DNA of 64,000 nt from Seison nebaliae (Eukaryota; Rotifera; Pararotatoria; Seisonacea; Seisonidae): NCBI GenBank assembly GCA_023231475.1, contig JALJEE010001737.1, forward strand, positions 42,866 to 106,865. The letters run 5' to 3'. Positions 35,091 through 48,400 of this stretch are shown in pieces. A model generated the notes under the pieces. The model did no database searches and was not told where the DNA came from. It saw only the letters and a program-made list of their open reading frames with translations. Within the stretch, counting starts at the first letter, position 1. Every line of letters starts with the position of its first letter. Made by a program: the position numbers and the translations under genes.

Positions 35091-38000
35091 AATGTTTAGT
35101 AGAGAAACTGCTTTCCTGGCTAACTTGAAAAATATGAACTAAAATTAATTATAATAAAAAATAAATTGAAAAATGCTTTGCTTCGTCACCTTAACTAATT
35201 TGATTCAAACGGAATAATATTTTCAATGATTATAATAATAATTCGTTATATTATCATTATTATCTAAATTACGATTCATATTTTTACTTCTATAACAAAT
35301 ATTGTTATTGAAGATAAACTAATTTATAATGTAGTCAACAAATTCAGAAATATTGAAAGTCAGGAAATTTTGTGTTGTTTTCTGAGATATTGCTTCTCTT
35401 ATCGAAATACAGAATGTCTAACAAACAATTTAAGAGGGAGTATTAAATGAATCCAATATATTCTGATCATAATATGTTAATAGTAAATTCCTTCTCACAT
35501 TCATATCATGTCAACGGTTCCGCATGAAATTTAGATTTTCTATTTTTGACCTTCTGAACTTTTGTGAGTTGCAATTCTATCTAGAAACATTTCACATACA
35601 TAATTTCTTTGTTAAGACGCTATCGGAATTTTTAGATAAGAATTGGCGTTAATTTCACTAACATCGAAACTTTTTGAGTTCAATGAGGAAGATATCCATC
35701 TTCATGTTTGAGAGAAGTTCAGCTTTGAAAGTCAATTTTTAGAATTAAATATTTCCAGAATGAAATGATGTAATGATAGTAGTGTAGAATGATATGGACT
35801 CGCAATTTGGTTTGATTTGTAATAAGAAGAAAAATGACTCACTCGCCTTCCGAAGTTGATGAAGGCGAAAATGAACGCTTCAGTGAAATGCAGATGATGC
35901 CGTAATGATTGTAGTTTTTATGTTGGAGACGGTGTCGTCGATTAAATAATGATGAACGTTCTTATTTAAATAATCTATTTCCATTGCATGATGCTTCTCT
36001 GTCAGACATCATATCACATTACATACACTTCCAACGTATAAAAGGTTATAACCGATTTATTATCAGCCAACTTGATCAAAATTCCAATTTATCATTATTG
36101 CGGATGAACGCGAAGTGATTAAGGTCGCGACTCGTCATTCAGTTCGCATTTGACTTGAAACAATTATTCAACATTCGATAATAGTCGACGAATGAACGTT
36201 AACAAGAAAACGGTTCAGAATTCATAATAATGAATAATAAATGACGGGAAGAAAGATCATCATTGTCATATCATATCAAATTATTTATTCTCATGTAAAT
36301 AAGTCGTTCAAGAAACGTCAGAGCATTAAATTTCCTTATAATTTTATGATATTAATTCCTGAGAATTTAGAGATATTCACAGGAAAAGTGATCAAACTAA
36401 AAGAACTAATTCAATGAATGAATAAATAAATGGAATGAAGAAAATGATTCAATATATGAAGAAAGTAAGAAAAGTTTATAATTAGACGCAATCGTTATCG
36501 AATCACGAAAGGAACGAACTCGACACTTCCTCGACTGTCTTATCATATTTTCATCATTTTAATTTTCTATTTAACAAATTTTATGTATTTATCATTCCAT
36601 TCTCATTTAGTTTCATATAGTTTATCTTTCTTCGCATCTCCCTCCAATTCTCTTGAAACGACTTAATTTTATCATTGACATTTTTATAATCCAACCAGGT
36701 CCAACAGCACTTCTTCAAAATGTATCAAGATTTTTAATTATCAAAATTTTATTGTCATCTTCCTTGTCAAGGTGTACATTTAGGTGTACAATTTTTTTAG
36801 TCAACAGAAAAAAGTTATTGAAAGATGATGCCACTAACAGAATTGTGTTAGTTGACATGTTTCATTGTCCTACCAAATGTTTAGTACGAGAGCTCAAACT
36901 TTTTTTGTAAACGGAAATTTTTTCGTGATTCACTGATGTGAAAATTACAATCGGTCGTCATCTTTCATTCCTCTTTTTTAAAATGTTCGTTCATTTATTC
37001 TGTTGCATTCGTCGATCGAGAGAAAAGTTGACGCAATCGTATATTTGTATTAGAAGAAGAAGAACCTTGGTAATTGATAAAAGATATAAATTATTCACAC
37101 ATCTTTTTGAAATATTTCCCAACTCTTCTATTTTTATCATTTGGTAGTTTCATGTTTCTATTTCACATTTCAAAAAATTTAAGTTTGCAGACTCTAAATC
37201 GAACGAGTCGACTACGTTCACATCATTATAGAAGAAGTTTTTAACATATCTTCTTCTCCATCAATTATTCAAATATCAATCATAACAAGAATTATCATAA
37301 TTTCTAACCGTTAGTATTTTTGGAAATTGAATAATTAAACTTTTCACATTTTCCATCATCGTCATCATCATTTGGTAAATATTAACATGATATGTTATGA
37401 TCATGACATTCCAAATGATAAAATTATTTCAAAATATTCCTGTTGGAACTAAACGCGTTTTTCCTTTTCTTTACTAGACAACTTTAGAGCAAAGAAGAAT
37501 GAATTCGGAACGAAGGAAACTACGATTACCCGTTTTGCGCCCTCATAGTAATATGGATTTTGGTACAGACGAAGGAAAGAAAGAAAAGTCGAATCAACCT
37601 CATGGAACAGATGCCGAATATCAAGGAAGACATTCCAATCGAAGGTTATTATTTTTGTCAATTGAAAGCGGAATAAATCCGATGAAAGAGTTTGGATGGA
37701 GAGGAGACATAAATATCTTTTTCTTAACGCTCTCATGAAGCCGAGAAGAATTTTCTCATCTAAACTATTCAATTCATTCTTGTTTTTGAAGAGGAACGAA
37801 AGTCGTATAAGATATGACACAACCTCGATAATTAGCCATAAATGTTTTACATTTCTCTGTGTATCAGAGGCATATGAAGGAGGAGAATGATATTTGGTGA
37901 AGAATTCTTTCCACGATGATAATAAACGTTGTGATAAGAATAGTATAAGAAAGTATGAGCAGAAACTTCTTCCCGAAACATGAAGAAGGAAAGGAAGGAT

Positions 38001-39413
38001 ACGAAGCGTGAAATGGAAACGTCTGATTCAACTAAAGCGACAAGAGTATGTGCAAACTATTTCTACTAGACGGAGAGGAGAAAGAAAGAGAATAAAAATT
38101 TTCAGTCTTTCACAACGGAACGAAAATAAAAGAAAAAAACCAAAGACAATAACAACAAATATATTCGCGTTTGACCTACGTCTATTCTCTGATTCTTTCT
38201 CAAATAATGAGATATCTCTTGTCGAGATCTATTTCTTTGCACTTTATCGACTATACTGTATGTTTTTTCTCTATTCGTTCTTTCATCTCTTGCGTCGTCT
38301 TACACCCATCAACATCATAATACACGGCTCTTTTTCGAAAGGAATTTACTTTAATGAATATCAAATAAGACACATAGAATGAAGAGAAGCCGCTTCCATC
38401 TTTCATTCATCTTCCTCCTACATAAGATAACGCCATCTCTTTTTTATCATGATCATTATAATTAGTATTATAGTCATCACTGTCAATTGTTATCAGCCGT
38501 TGAATGATATAATAGTGATCATCTTAAGAACGTTACTTCTCCGTCGAGCATGATTCGTGTCATAAAACACGATTGATGTTTTAAAGAATTTCTAATAAAT
38601 TATCCACAAACAAAAAGTAATGTGGAATTTGAGGAACATCATCAGATTTGTAAGTTATTTATTATTGAATAAAAAAGTATTTTTCCTTCCTCTCCTCCTT
38701 AAAAGTTCCTCATTATTTCCCTAACATGTAAGCATCACCTTGAAGATTCGAATTATTAACGTTTATTGTCGTTTGTAATGAAGCATCGCGCCAGTGTTCT
38801 CCATCATCCGTTTCATATTATCTCATAAATCATAGTATTTCTCATATTCCTTCTTGAAATGCCTTCTCTCCGATCCGAGATATATTAAGACTGAAAAAAA
38901 AAACAAACTTACAAATTCTAACGACCATCATCCAAACGTAAATATCCTCATTTGTTTTGGGAATGAGAACAAACTATAAAAGAATTATAAATAAATATAT
39001 TAATTAAATAAATTTTTATTAATTTGTTACATAACAAATTTGAGTAACGCATTTTTTCCAATTATGATTATGACATGATTGTTTTACAATATGTCACATC
39101 TCGTCGTTCTATCTACTCACGATTGCAGGTCAGGCAGAACCGGAATATTTATCATAACTATTAAATATTAGCACCTTCTTTCTTATTCTTTTTCATTACT
39201 CTTTCTATTTATTTTGTACTGTCGCATTAACTTTTCCATTTTACCGTTCGCTTCTTATCAGATGACAAGTGAGTGCCATTTGCATAAGTAGTTCCGTTAT
39301 TTTCAAAGAAAAAATCATTAATAAATCATATTTCGTAGTCTGAACGAAATTGATTTTTTTATAGTTGAGAAGATTAGTTTTATGTATCAATAAAATTAAA
39401 AACAGAATAAAAA
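35091..39413. other. 4.3-kb spacer upstream of the giant HSPA12 gene
   Basis: Only short, poorly composed ORFs occur here on either strand (for example 36653-36910 and 38008-38382 on plus, 37449-37820 on minus). I see no coding support, repeat family or RNA gene. It probably includes the promoter, and possibly untranslated exons, of the gene starting at 39414. Confidence 0.45.
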
Positions 39414-42400
39414 ATGGGAGAGAATCAAAGCAAATTGGATGATCCACTCGCTGACCGTCACTTGAACACTGAACCTGAATTAATGAAAATACGACGTCAT
39501 GCTTCGGATATACATCTTCCACCCAACACTTCCACACCCACAACCGGAACCACACATCGACGTTATGAGAAACGACGGAGACCTCAACTCAATTTAAACC
39601 GTCGTGGAAAATCATCAGTAAACGAAAGGAAAAATACTTCAATTTTACATTGTGTCCCATCCGATCCTAATTTCCATTTCAATATTATTGAGAGGATCGA
39701 CAAACGACTTCTTATTAAATATCTTAGAGAAGAAGTGCATGAGAGAAAATCGACGAATACAGAACTGGAATATATATTTGAAAATTATGATGATCGAACT
39801 ATTTATCAGAATTACGATATTGTTCCTTTAATTGATGAAGTATGTTTGAAAGATGTGGTGGAGAGAATGTTGAGGAATGAGAAGAATTTATTTGATTTGA
39901 ATACATCAGAATATTGGAATAAAGAAGAATCGAAGAAAGTCGTGTCTCCATTTGCAAAGAAGAAGAAAAATTGGAAGAAAATGAAGAAAAGATCATCTAC
40001 AGTAACAAATGAAACGGGAACAGTATTGACATCATCCAATTCAACATTGAAGACACCAGGAGAATCATCTTCGATTTCATCTTTGAAGAATGTCAATATT
40101 CTTCCGATGAATCAGAAAGACGTGACAATACTTTCTGATGATTCGGGTTTGGCGTCAAGGCCTCACAGTAAAAGAGATTTGTCGGAGATTGACATGTCGC
40201 TAACGTTAAACGAGGGTATGAAACATGTTTACTCTTCCCATTCCGACGATTATTCCACAAAAGTGAATGGAGATAAATCAGAAAAATCAACAGAAAAATT
40301 CTACGAACCTGGTAGTTTACTTTCTGATATTATGATGCATATTAACAAAGAAAATAAAATTTCTTCCGCTTTCACCAACAATGGCTATCTCCCAACCTCT
40401 ACAATTAATTCTCCGCAAGATGTCAAATATGAATCTCTTGAACGTGAAGATACTTTAAGAAATAATTATGGTCATAAACCGATTGAAGGCGATGGTCGTC
40501 GTATCGTTGAAGATTATCGAAGTGTCAACACATTGAAAACGGAGATCTTATGTTCCTCATTGGAAGAAAAAGAATCGTCTACGGATGATGACGAATCAAG
40601 TCCAGATGATGAACCAATTCCATTAAATTGTCGTACTAACAACAACACTTATCATACGACGGATACGGATATAGATAACATATTCAACGTTATTGGTTTA
40701 GATGCATTGAGTCCTGATTCGCCGAAATCGGCTATAGCAACAACTGTTCTGTATTCGGAACCACTCGCACAACAAAGACCAGTGACCACTGGTAAAGTGA
40801 GAAAAACCGTACGCTCAACGACAACAAAGAAAAACTCTAACAAACGTTCTATTTATTTTAGTGACGAAGAAGGACGAGATGAAGAACGATCGTCGGAGAA
40901 ACAGACAAACTGCGATGAAGGTAAGTAGAAATGTTTTCTAAATTATTCATTCCAATTCGCACGATTCGCGTTCTTTGATTTTGCATAATAATGAAGCATA
41001 TTGTTCTTTCGCTTTTCTCCGTTCTTTCTTATTCTTATCATTTTGTCTTAAGAGAGTATATTATTAGTTAGATACATTTCATTCTTTCGCTTTTCGATTT
41101 CCACATAGTTGACACATCTGAATCTTTCATGAATGGATGAAATCATTACTCAATAATTATTTTCCTATTCAATTATTATTTTTTGTTTTCGTGCTACTCC
41201 CGCATTATCTCTCCCATTTCTTCCTCCAAGTGCAACTTGATGTCCACCAGAATATTGCATTCTTCATGCAATAATGACTAATTGAACTTGAATTCAAAGT
41301 ACTAATAGATCAACATTCATAATCCTTTCTCATAACGACAATACGATATATAGATAGATAGAAGCAGAAAGTTAGATGGTATTATATGTACGAGTAATGG
41401 TTCAAATATATCGAAGATGAAATCGTCCTATTCAAAAACTGTCCGATAGAAATTAATTCGAATTAGAATACGAAGAGTTTATAATAATCGAATAATCGAG
41501 GAATGCACCGAAGATATTAGACAGTAGATAAGGAATGAATCGGAGGGAAGATTTGATGGGAATGGGAAGCAGAAGAAACAATAGTTTAGATAACAGATAT
41601 TTATATACTGTAAGCATTGATTGTCCTTCATTATCATCTATTAAGTAAAATGTGGAAAAATAGATATGTAGTCGTTTCGGTCGTAGATGCGGATGTTGAT
41701 GTATATTCTCATTTCTTGTGTTTCATATGTCGATCAAACGATCAATCAATCAGTCAATCAACGATTGAGAACAAATATTATTGTACGACGTCTTTCGAAC
41801 GAAGTTTGTCTGATGAATGTTCTCTTAAACTATTCCCATTTCCTTCGTAGAGGAAGTCAATTAAATTAAAGTAAATTAAAATCATTCATTTTTTATGTAA
41901 TTGATAGTCATCTATTTGAAGATGGGTGGAATTTTCTTGTGATATTATACGGAACTTTCGCCACATTACCCTTTTTTCAAAATTCGACTCATTCAACTAT
42001 TTTGGGAAGAAAAATTTGTATAAATCGTTTTTGAAACTTTCTAATTCATTGGACAATATTATAAAACAAAAGTAATAGGAAACATTCAATCGTCTCTAAT
42101 TGGTATTCCGAGAACGTCGATCGAACAAGTAAAGGACTATAGTCACGGTAATGTACAGAATATAATTCGTTCGATCGAACACCGAATTGAAGAATCGCCA
42201 AAATCGGTGGAGAGTCGAGTGAAACCGACGAGTCGTATTCGAGAATGTTTCCAACCAGCCGTATACCATTTATCTGAAGAAGATATACTCTCGACCAGTT
42301 CAAATTATGATCAAGAACTTGAATATAAAAACGAAGAATTGGAAGATGATTTTCTTCGAAAAGATTCAGATGATGATGTTGTAAATGATAAAACGATCAT

Positions 42401-45400
42401 TGAACATCACAAAAATTCAAGACGAAAAGTTCAGTCGAATAAAAACGATCGAAATTGGCAATCGATTCAATTACCAGAACAATCGAACGTCGACGACATT
42501 CTCTACGACGAACATCCGACTTACTTTTATGAAAAACAACAGACATCCGTCGATCACACAATTATCGAAGATACACACAAATGTACCGTTTTAGGTAATG
42601 GTTTAAAAAAATTCGATTCAGAAACGAAACATTCGGAATATAATGACGAGAATTTCAATTTGAAAAAATCCGAATCTTTTCGAACGAAAATTATACCTCA
42701 AATTAAAGAAAGTAAAGTTGAACGACAATTTAGTCCAACTATTTCAATAAACAATGAACTGAATATCTCAATTCCATTGACCAATTCAGTTACCAGTGCG
42801 TCAACTCCAGATTTGAAGCAGATAACTTCAATATCTTCCAGTGAAGTGTCGAAAGGCGAAATGGGTATCGATCTACTTTCTCCTTTGAGTTGTTTTGGAC
42901 AGAAAACGAATCGAGAGAAACATTTCAATCCAGAATATGTCGATCGGACGAAAGATCGGAAAATCATTAAAATTAAAAGAATTCCAAAAGCAAAATCTGT
43001 CAATCAACAACGTTTCGTTCAAACCGAATCAACTCGACTTTCTACTGAAGATGAGTTGAAGAAACCTAGAAATATTCCAGTATCAATACCTGTCACTCTG
43101 CGGAAACAAATGAATAGGAATAGTAAATCTGTGCCTTCCTTATCTTCATATAATCGATTGGAATTGGATTCTCAATCGAAATCAAGAAATTTTCAAAAAT
43201 ATCAAGTTCCGATAATAGAACAACCACCGATGAATGTTGGAGAGAAGCAATCATTTAAACAAGAAATATTCAAAGACAGAAATAACAGTGAACGACATCG
43301 AAATCGACACTATGACGAATATGAAGTCGATATAAAATCGGTTGAACGATCGAAGAGAAACTTATCACGATCAATACCATATCCATATCGAGATAATTGT
43401 GAGAAATGTTTGAAAGAGTTGAAAGTGAAAGAAGAGAAAGATAGAACGAATGAGAAGAAGAAATTGAAGAAACATGAAAAGAAAGAAGAGAAGAAACAAA
43501 ATATTCCGATTCTTCAACTCTCAGATAATAAACTAAAGTCAACATCGACATTAATTGGGAGTGATAAGGTTAAAAGAAGAAAAGAGAAAGTGAAGAGAGA
43601 CGATCCACAACGACAAGATAGTAGACAGGAGAAATACTCGAGAAAAGGAAGAGAAGAACAACGGAGCTCTCACAGTTTGATGATGAATGTCAACGATGCA
43701 TATGATTCGAAAAATTTGCAAAACGAGTTCAATGAAGAACAATGGAATTCAGAAAATATGGTCAAATATGATGAAAATTCGGAAAATTTTGTGTTTGGAG
43801 TAAAAGATTCCTCGTCTCATTATCGTCATGGTGACCAGAAAAGTGGTGTTGATAAAGAAGATACGAGAAGCAATTTACATAATAGTCAAAGTGTAAGAGG
43901 AAAAGTGGATGACAGTGTTCCTAGTACATCGCCGAAGCTAGATAGTTATTCTAGTAAAAATGCGACACATACGTTTAACACGCCAAGTTATGTAAGGGAC
44001 GCTAATACCGAACAACAAACGAAATCGGTGACAGTAACTCAGCAGCATCATGTGAAGGATAAAGATATTCATTGTGCGTCTCGTTCAGGCGGAAGGACGT
44101 TACATGATTACAAAGGTAAAATTACATTTACCCCTTAGTTCTATAAAATTTCAATTTTTTATTTGTGTTGTTTCGGGACCCGTATCATCTTCACCTCTTT
44201 TTCTAATTAATTCTATAGATAGACACCTGTATAGATCACATAACCGGTTTTTGTATGTTTAGTACAAAGTATAAATATTTTGATTTAACATTTTACCTTC
44301 AATTTATTGATAGGTGGGGGCGGGGGAAGAAGTAGTTAAAATCTTTTCATGAAGTCAAAGGAGAGAAAAGAATATTTGTTTTGGAGAATGTTTTGTTTTC
44401 CAATTCTCAGATTTCGTTGTCATTTGCTGCTGAATAGTCTTTTTCATTCTGTTCATATTATCACAGTTTTACGACTTTTCAAAATGCACCAAAATTGATT
44501 AATTTTTTAATCTTTCTTCCTTCTCTCTCAATTTCTGATGTTTCTTTTAATCAATGCCTATTAATCATCATCACATCATATTTCCAGAATTTAGAGCACA
44601 TTGTAGTTTTATAAAACCACGTACCGCTTCCGCATTAGTTACATATCGTGAAAAGACTACACCAAATGCTGAACTTCACGAATATTATCGAAAATTAAGG
44701 GAACGAAATCACTTTGACTCAACGGTATTGATTCCGTCGACGGATATTGATGCGAATCGTTTCCATTTCAGTTAGTAATACAATGCACCATTGATTGATT
44801 ATTCCTGTCATTCCCTTCTATTTATTTCCATCATTATCGATTATTATCCAAATTTTAATCTCTTCTATTTCAAAATGTCTATTACTCGTTTATCAATTTC
44901 TTTCTATCATTTCTATCATAATCATTTCTACTGATGCAGATAAAACATCGACGGGAACATTTAACACACCAACGAACAGAAGTCGTCATCATCACCGAAT
45001 TCCGCATGTTCCCGAAAAATATTTAGATGAGAATGGAGAATATTTCTTTCAAGCGAATGATTATCAGTGTGGAAAGAAGGTGAAAGCTCCACCAGATTTC
45101 TCAGTCAAACAAGTCGAATATAACGAGAAAGAAACTTACGAGAACGAATATTTTTGTAAATTGTCACCAAGATCATACACAGTCGATTCACCCGATGGTT
45201 ATCGTCATACGAAAGAGAATCAGTTGATTAATCGGAAATTGAACGAATTTACCGAACAGGCCAGTTCCCACTCTGGAAGTCGACATCATAGTCCACCTTT
45301 AAGATTGTTGGAAGATAATTCTTATTCGATTCAAAGAAAAGAAGAGACTTGTCTACCCCATCAACGAATATTTGTTGATACGAATAATCCTGCTGAATTA

Positions 45401-48400
45401 TCATCCGCATATCATAACTATTACGATACTAATCAATCTTCACCTTATCGTTGCACTCATTCCAAAGATTCAAAGGAAACTTTTCAATGGCAAGAAAATA
45501 GGAAACAAAACCACCGGCATCCTCAAAGATATTGTCCTTGTTCACCTCATCAATGTTGTTATGATCCATTCCGTTATCGATATGCATCTGAAGAATGCGA
45601 AAGACAATTTATAAGAAAGAGTCAAAAAACTGAGAAAGTTCATCATCCAAGATCGTCGTCCACGAAAGACGGTTATGATTTAAGAAAAGAAACGGTACGA
45701 TCTCCTAATATTATTAATGAGATAAAGAAGAAAAGGAAAGCGAAAAAATATTATGAGTTACCATCAATTAAACGTCATTCTCCTGAAGAAACAGTAGACA
45801 AATCAGGCAAATCATCCAATCAACAACAACAAAAAGAACAACAACGACAATATATTTCCTATCAACCAAAAGAAGAAGGAGAATTTACAAATTATTACGA
45901 CAAGAGACATCAAGTCTCTAAACAATCGTCGTCACAGATAATTGAAAAGAGTAATAAAGAGAACCTTCTGTCTCATAGTGAAACTTCGAAAATAGAACAA
46001 CTTCCGGAAAGACATTTCGCAGTAAGTGAAAAAATTTCACAAAATTCTCTTACGTCATCTTCGTCATCATCTTCTTCGTCGTCATCAAGCAGTTCGTCGA
46101 CAAGTTCTGACACCGAGAAATTAAAAAGGAAAAATAGAAAATTAACATCGGAATCTTCCACATCATTATCATCATCAAATTCATCTTCCTCCTCTTCATC
46201 ATCATCATCATCATCGTCACCTTCAACAAACACGTCATCGAATGTACATGAAGAGAAGCAACAATATATCATAGAGAAATCGAATTCGGAGAAGGATCCA
46301 CATGAATTCTATCCACGTTCTCCTTCACCTTTGAGCAAGAATTATAAATCTCAAACTTCTTCATATTCTCAATTTTCTACAAAAGCTAGAGAACAACAAG
46401 CATCATCCTCTCAATCGTTAGATCGTCCTGACTCCAAAGCGAATAGTTATAAACGATTCGTAGAAGTAGTTCAATTGAAACCTCAATCACCATCCAGTAG
46501 TCATAGTATGTTGGAAGTAACAGATCCTACAACAAATCAGGCACCAACACAAAGTAATCGAGGATCATTCACTCCCACCTCCGTTCCACCGACAGTTAAC
46601 AGCGGGTTCATTTTTACACGTGAGGAGAAACAGTTGGAAGAAGAAGCAGAAAGAGGTAGCACTAAATACACAGAAATCGAGAAGGAAGAAAATCGTATAA
46701 ATTATCATCATTATCGACCGAAAGAAATGGAGAAGAAAACATACGAGTATCATTTTAGCGAACCAGAAAGGAATGATAAAGATGACTTCTATCGAACACA
46801 GTCCAAAAGTTCAGGTCAAACATCTCACCAATCGTTGCAGGAGGAAAAAGAGAAAAATTACAGGAAAAATTATGATAAGAGAAACCAGCATGATTCCAAC
46901 TATCAATACTTGCATCAAGCGAGTCATGATCCACCCTTGAGCTCTCCACTATCCGATTACAATGCTAATGCGTCATCGATGCATCCACTCACCAATCGAC
47001 AACAGCAACAGCAAACACCGACAGGTAATGTCGATGGTGATGGTTTTCATCATTCGCAAAGTAAAGGTAGTCGTTCAGCAGATAAAATAGAATATTCCAA
47101 GAATAAGGATAATATTACACAAGACACTAAATATGTGACTGAAAAAGAGGACGACGGTAATGTAATACATGAACAATTTATAGAACGTGATCCTGAGACT
47201 GGCGAATTGAGAAAAGTCTACAGAACGACAACTCGCGATCGAAAAGTTTTGACCAGTAAGAAAACTGATTGTGTCTTAACTTCAGATATGAATGTGATTG
47301 CTTCTAAATTTAAAGAATTATTTGGAGATCAGGAACCTCCACCAGAAATCGCAAAATTCTTTGCTAATCAAAATCGTTCAACTACTCCCACTACAATTTA
47401 CACGACTAAAACGGAAGATCCGAAAAGTAAGAAAAATGAAGAAATCGTAGCTGGAAATACGACATTCACAACAATTCATACAAAACCCAAATATGGTGAA
47501 GCGAAGGAAACACAATCATATGATACGAGCAGTGATTCAAGATCAACAACATCGTCGTCGTCGTCATCATCGTCGTCATCATCCTCCACCTCAACATCGA
47601 CCAGTAGTAGTCAGAGTGGAAAGAAACGTTCGTATAAAACTTTTTGACCTCAATGTAAATTGATCTGAAGTAAATAATAGGAATTTTCTAAAAGTCTCAT
47701 GAAAGTAATTCGAATCGTTTTTAATCCGGTATCAACCGCAACTCTCCCACATATTTGTTGTTGTTAAAATTATCTTTATTATTATTCATTTATTCAATCG
47801 TATCTCTTGACAAGTGTTCTTGACGGACCCACATAATTTACACTTTATTCATCTTTCTGTTCTAATATCGTCATCGGTAATTTTATGAGCACTGTCAACT
47901 CAACAGAACAATCATGTGGTTCGTCCAAACCACTACGATTCCGACAAGAATTAGTTATCCGTTATCTATTATTATTTTTCTCATTTCATTTCAATCAATC
48001 ATTATCCTTCTACTATTATTTGTTTAACTAATTTATTTATTTTAATTTATTGCAGATATACATCCGACAGTCCAACATGTCCTCGATACCCCGAAAATAC
48101 CAAGAGGATATGAAATGTATCCTCATTACAAAGTTCCAACTCCAACTGCATTTTCAAAACGATTTGATGAAATCGAACGACTTCCCCAACATCGAAGTGC
48201 GTCTACACCTCCAATAAAAAATCGATTACAACAACGAAGAAATTCCACTAGTTCATCTTCTTCAAGTTCATCATCATCGTCATCGTCATCGTCATCGTCG
48301 TCGTCATCATCTTCGTCCAATGCCACTACTAAACACCGTAAGAAATCGACAAAACGAGATCAATCTCTCGATTCTCTTCATGGAACAGTTCGTTCCAATT

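Noticed and set aside
37449-38382. Several overlapping ORFs on both strands
   Set aside because: They are short, mutually overlapping and without coding bias; probably chance in a non-coding region.
41340-41365. GATA-like simple repeat in intron 1 of the giant gene
   Set aside because: Too short to call a microsatellite of interest.
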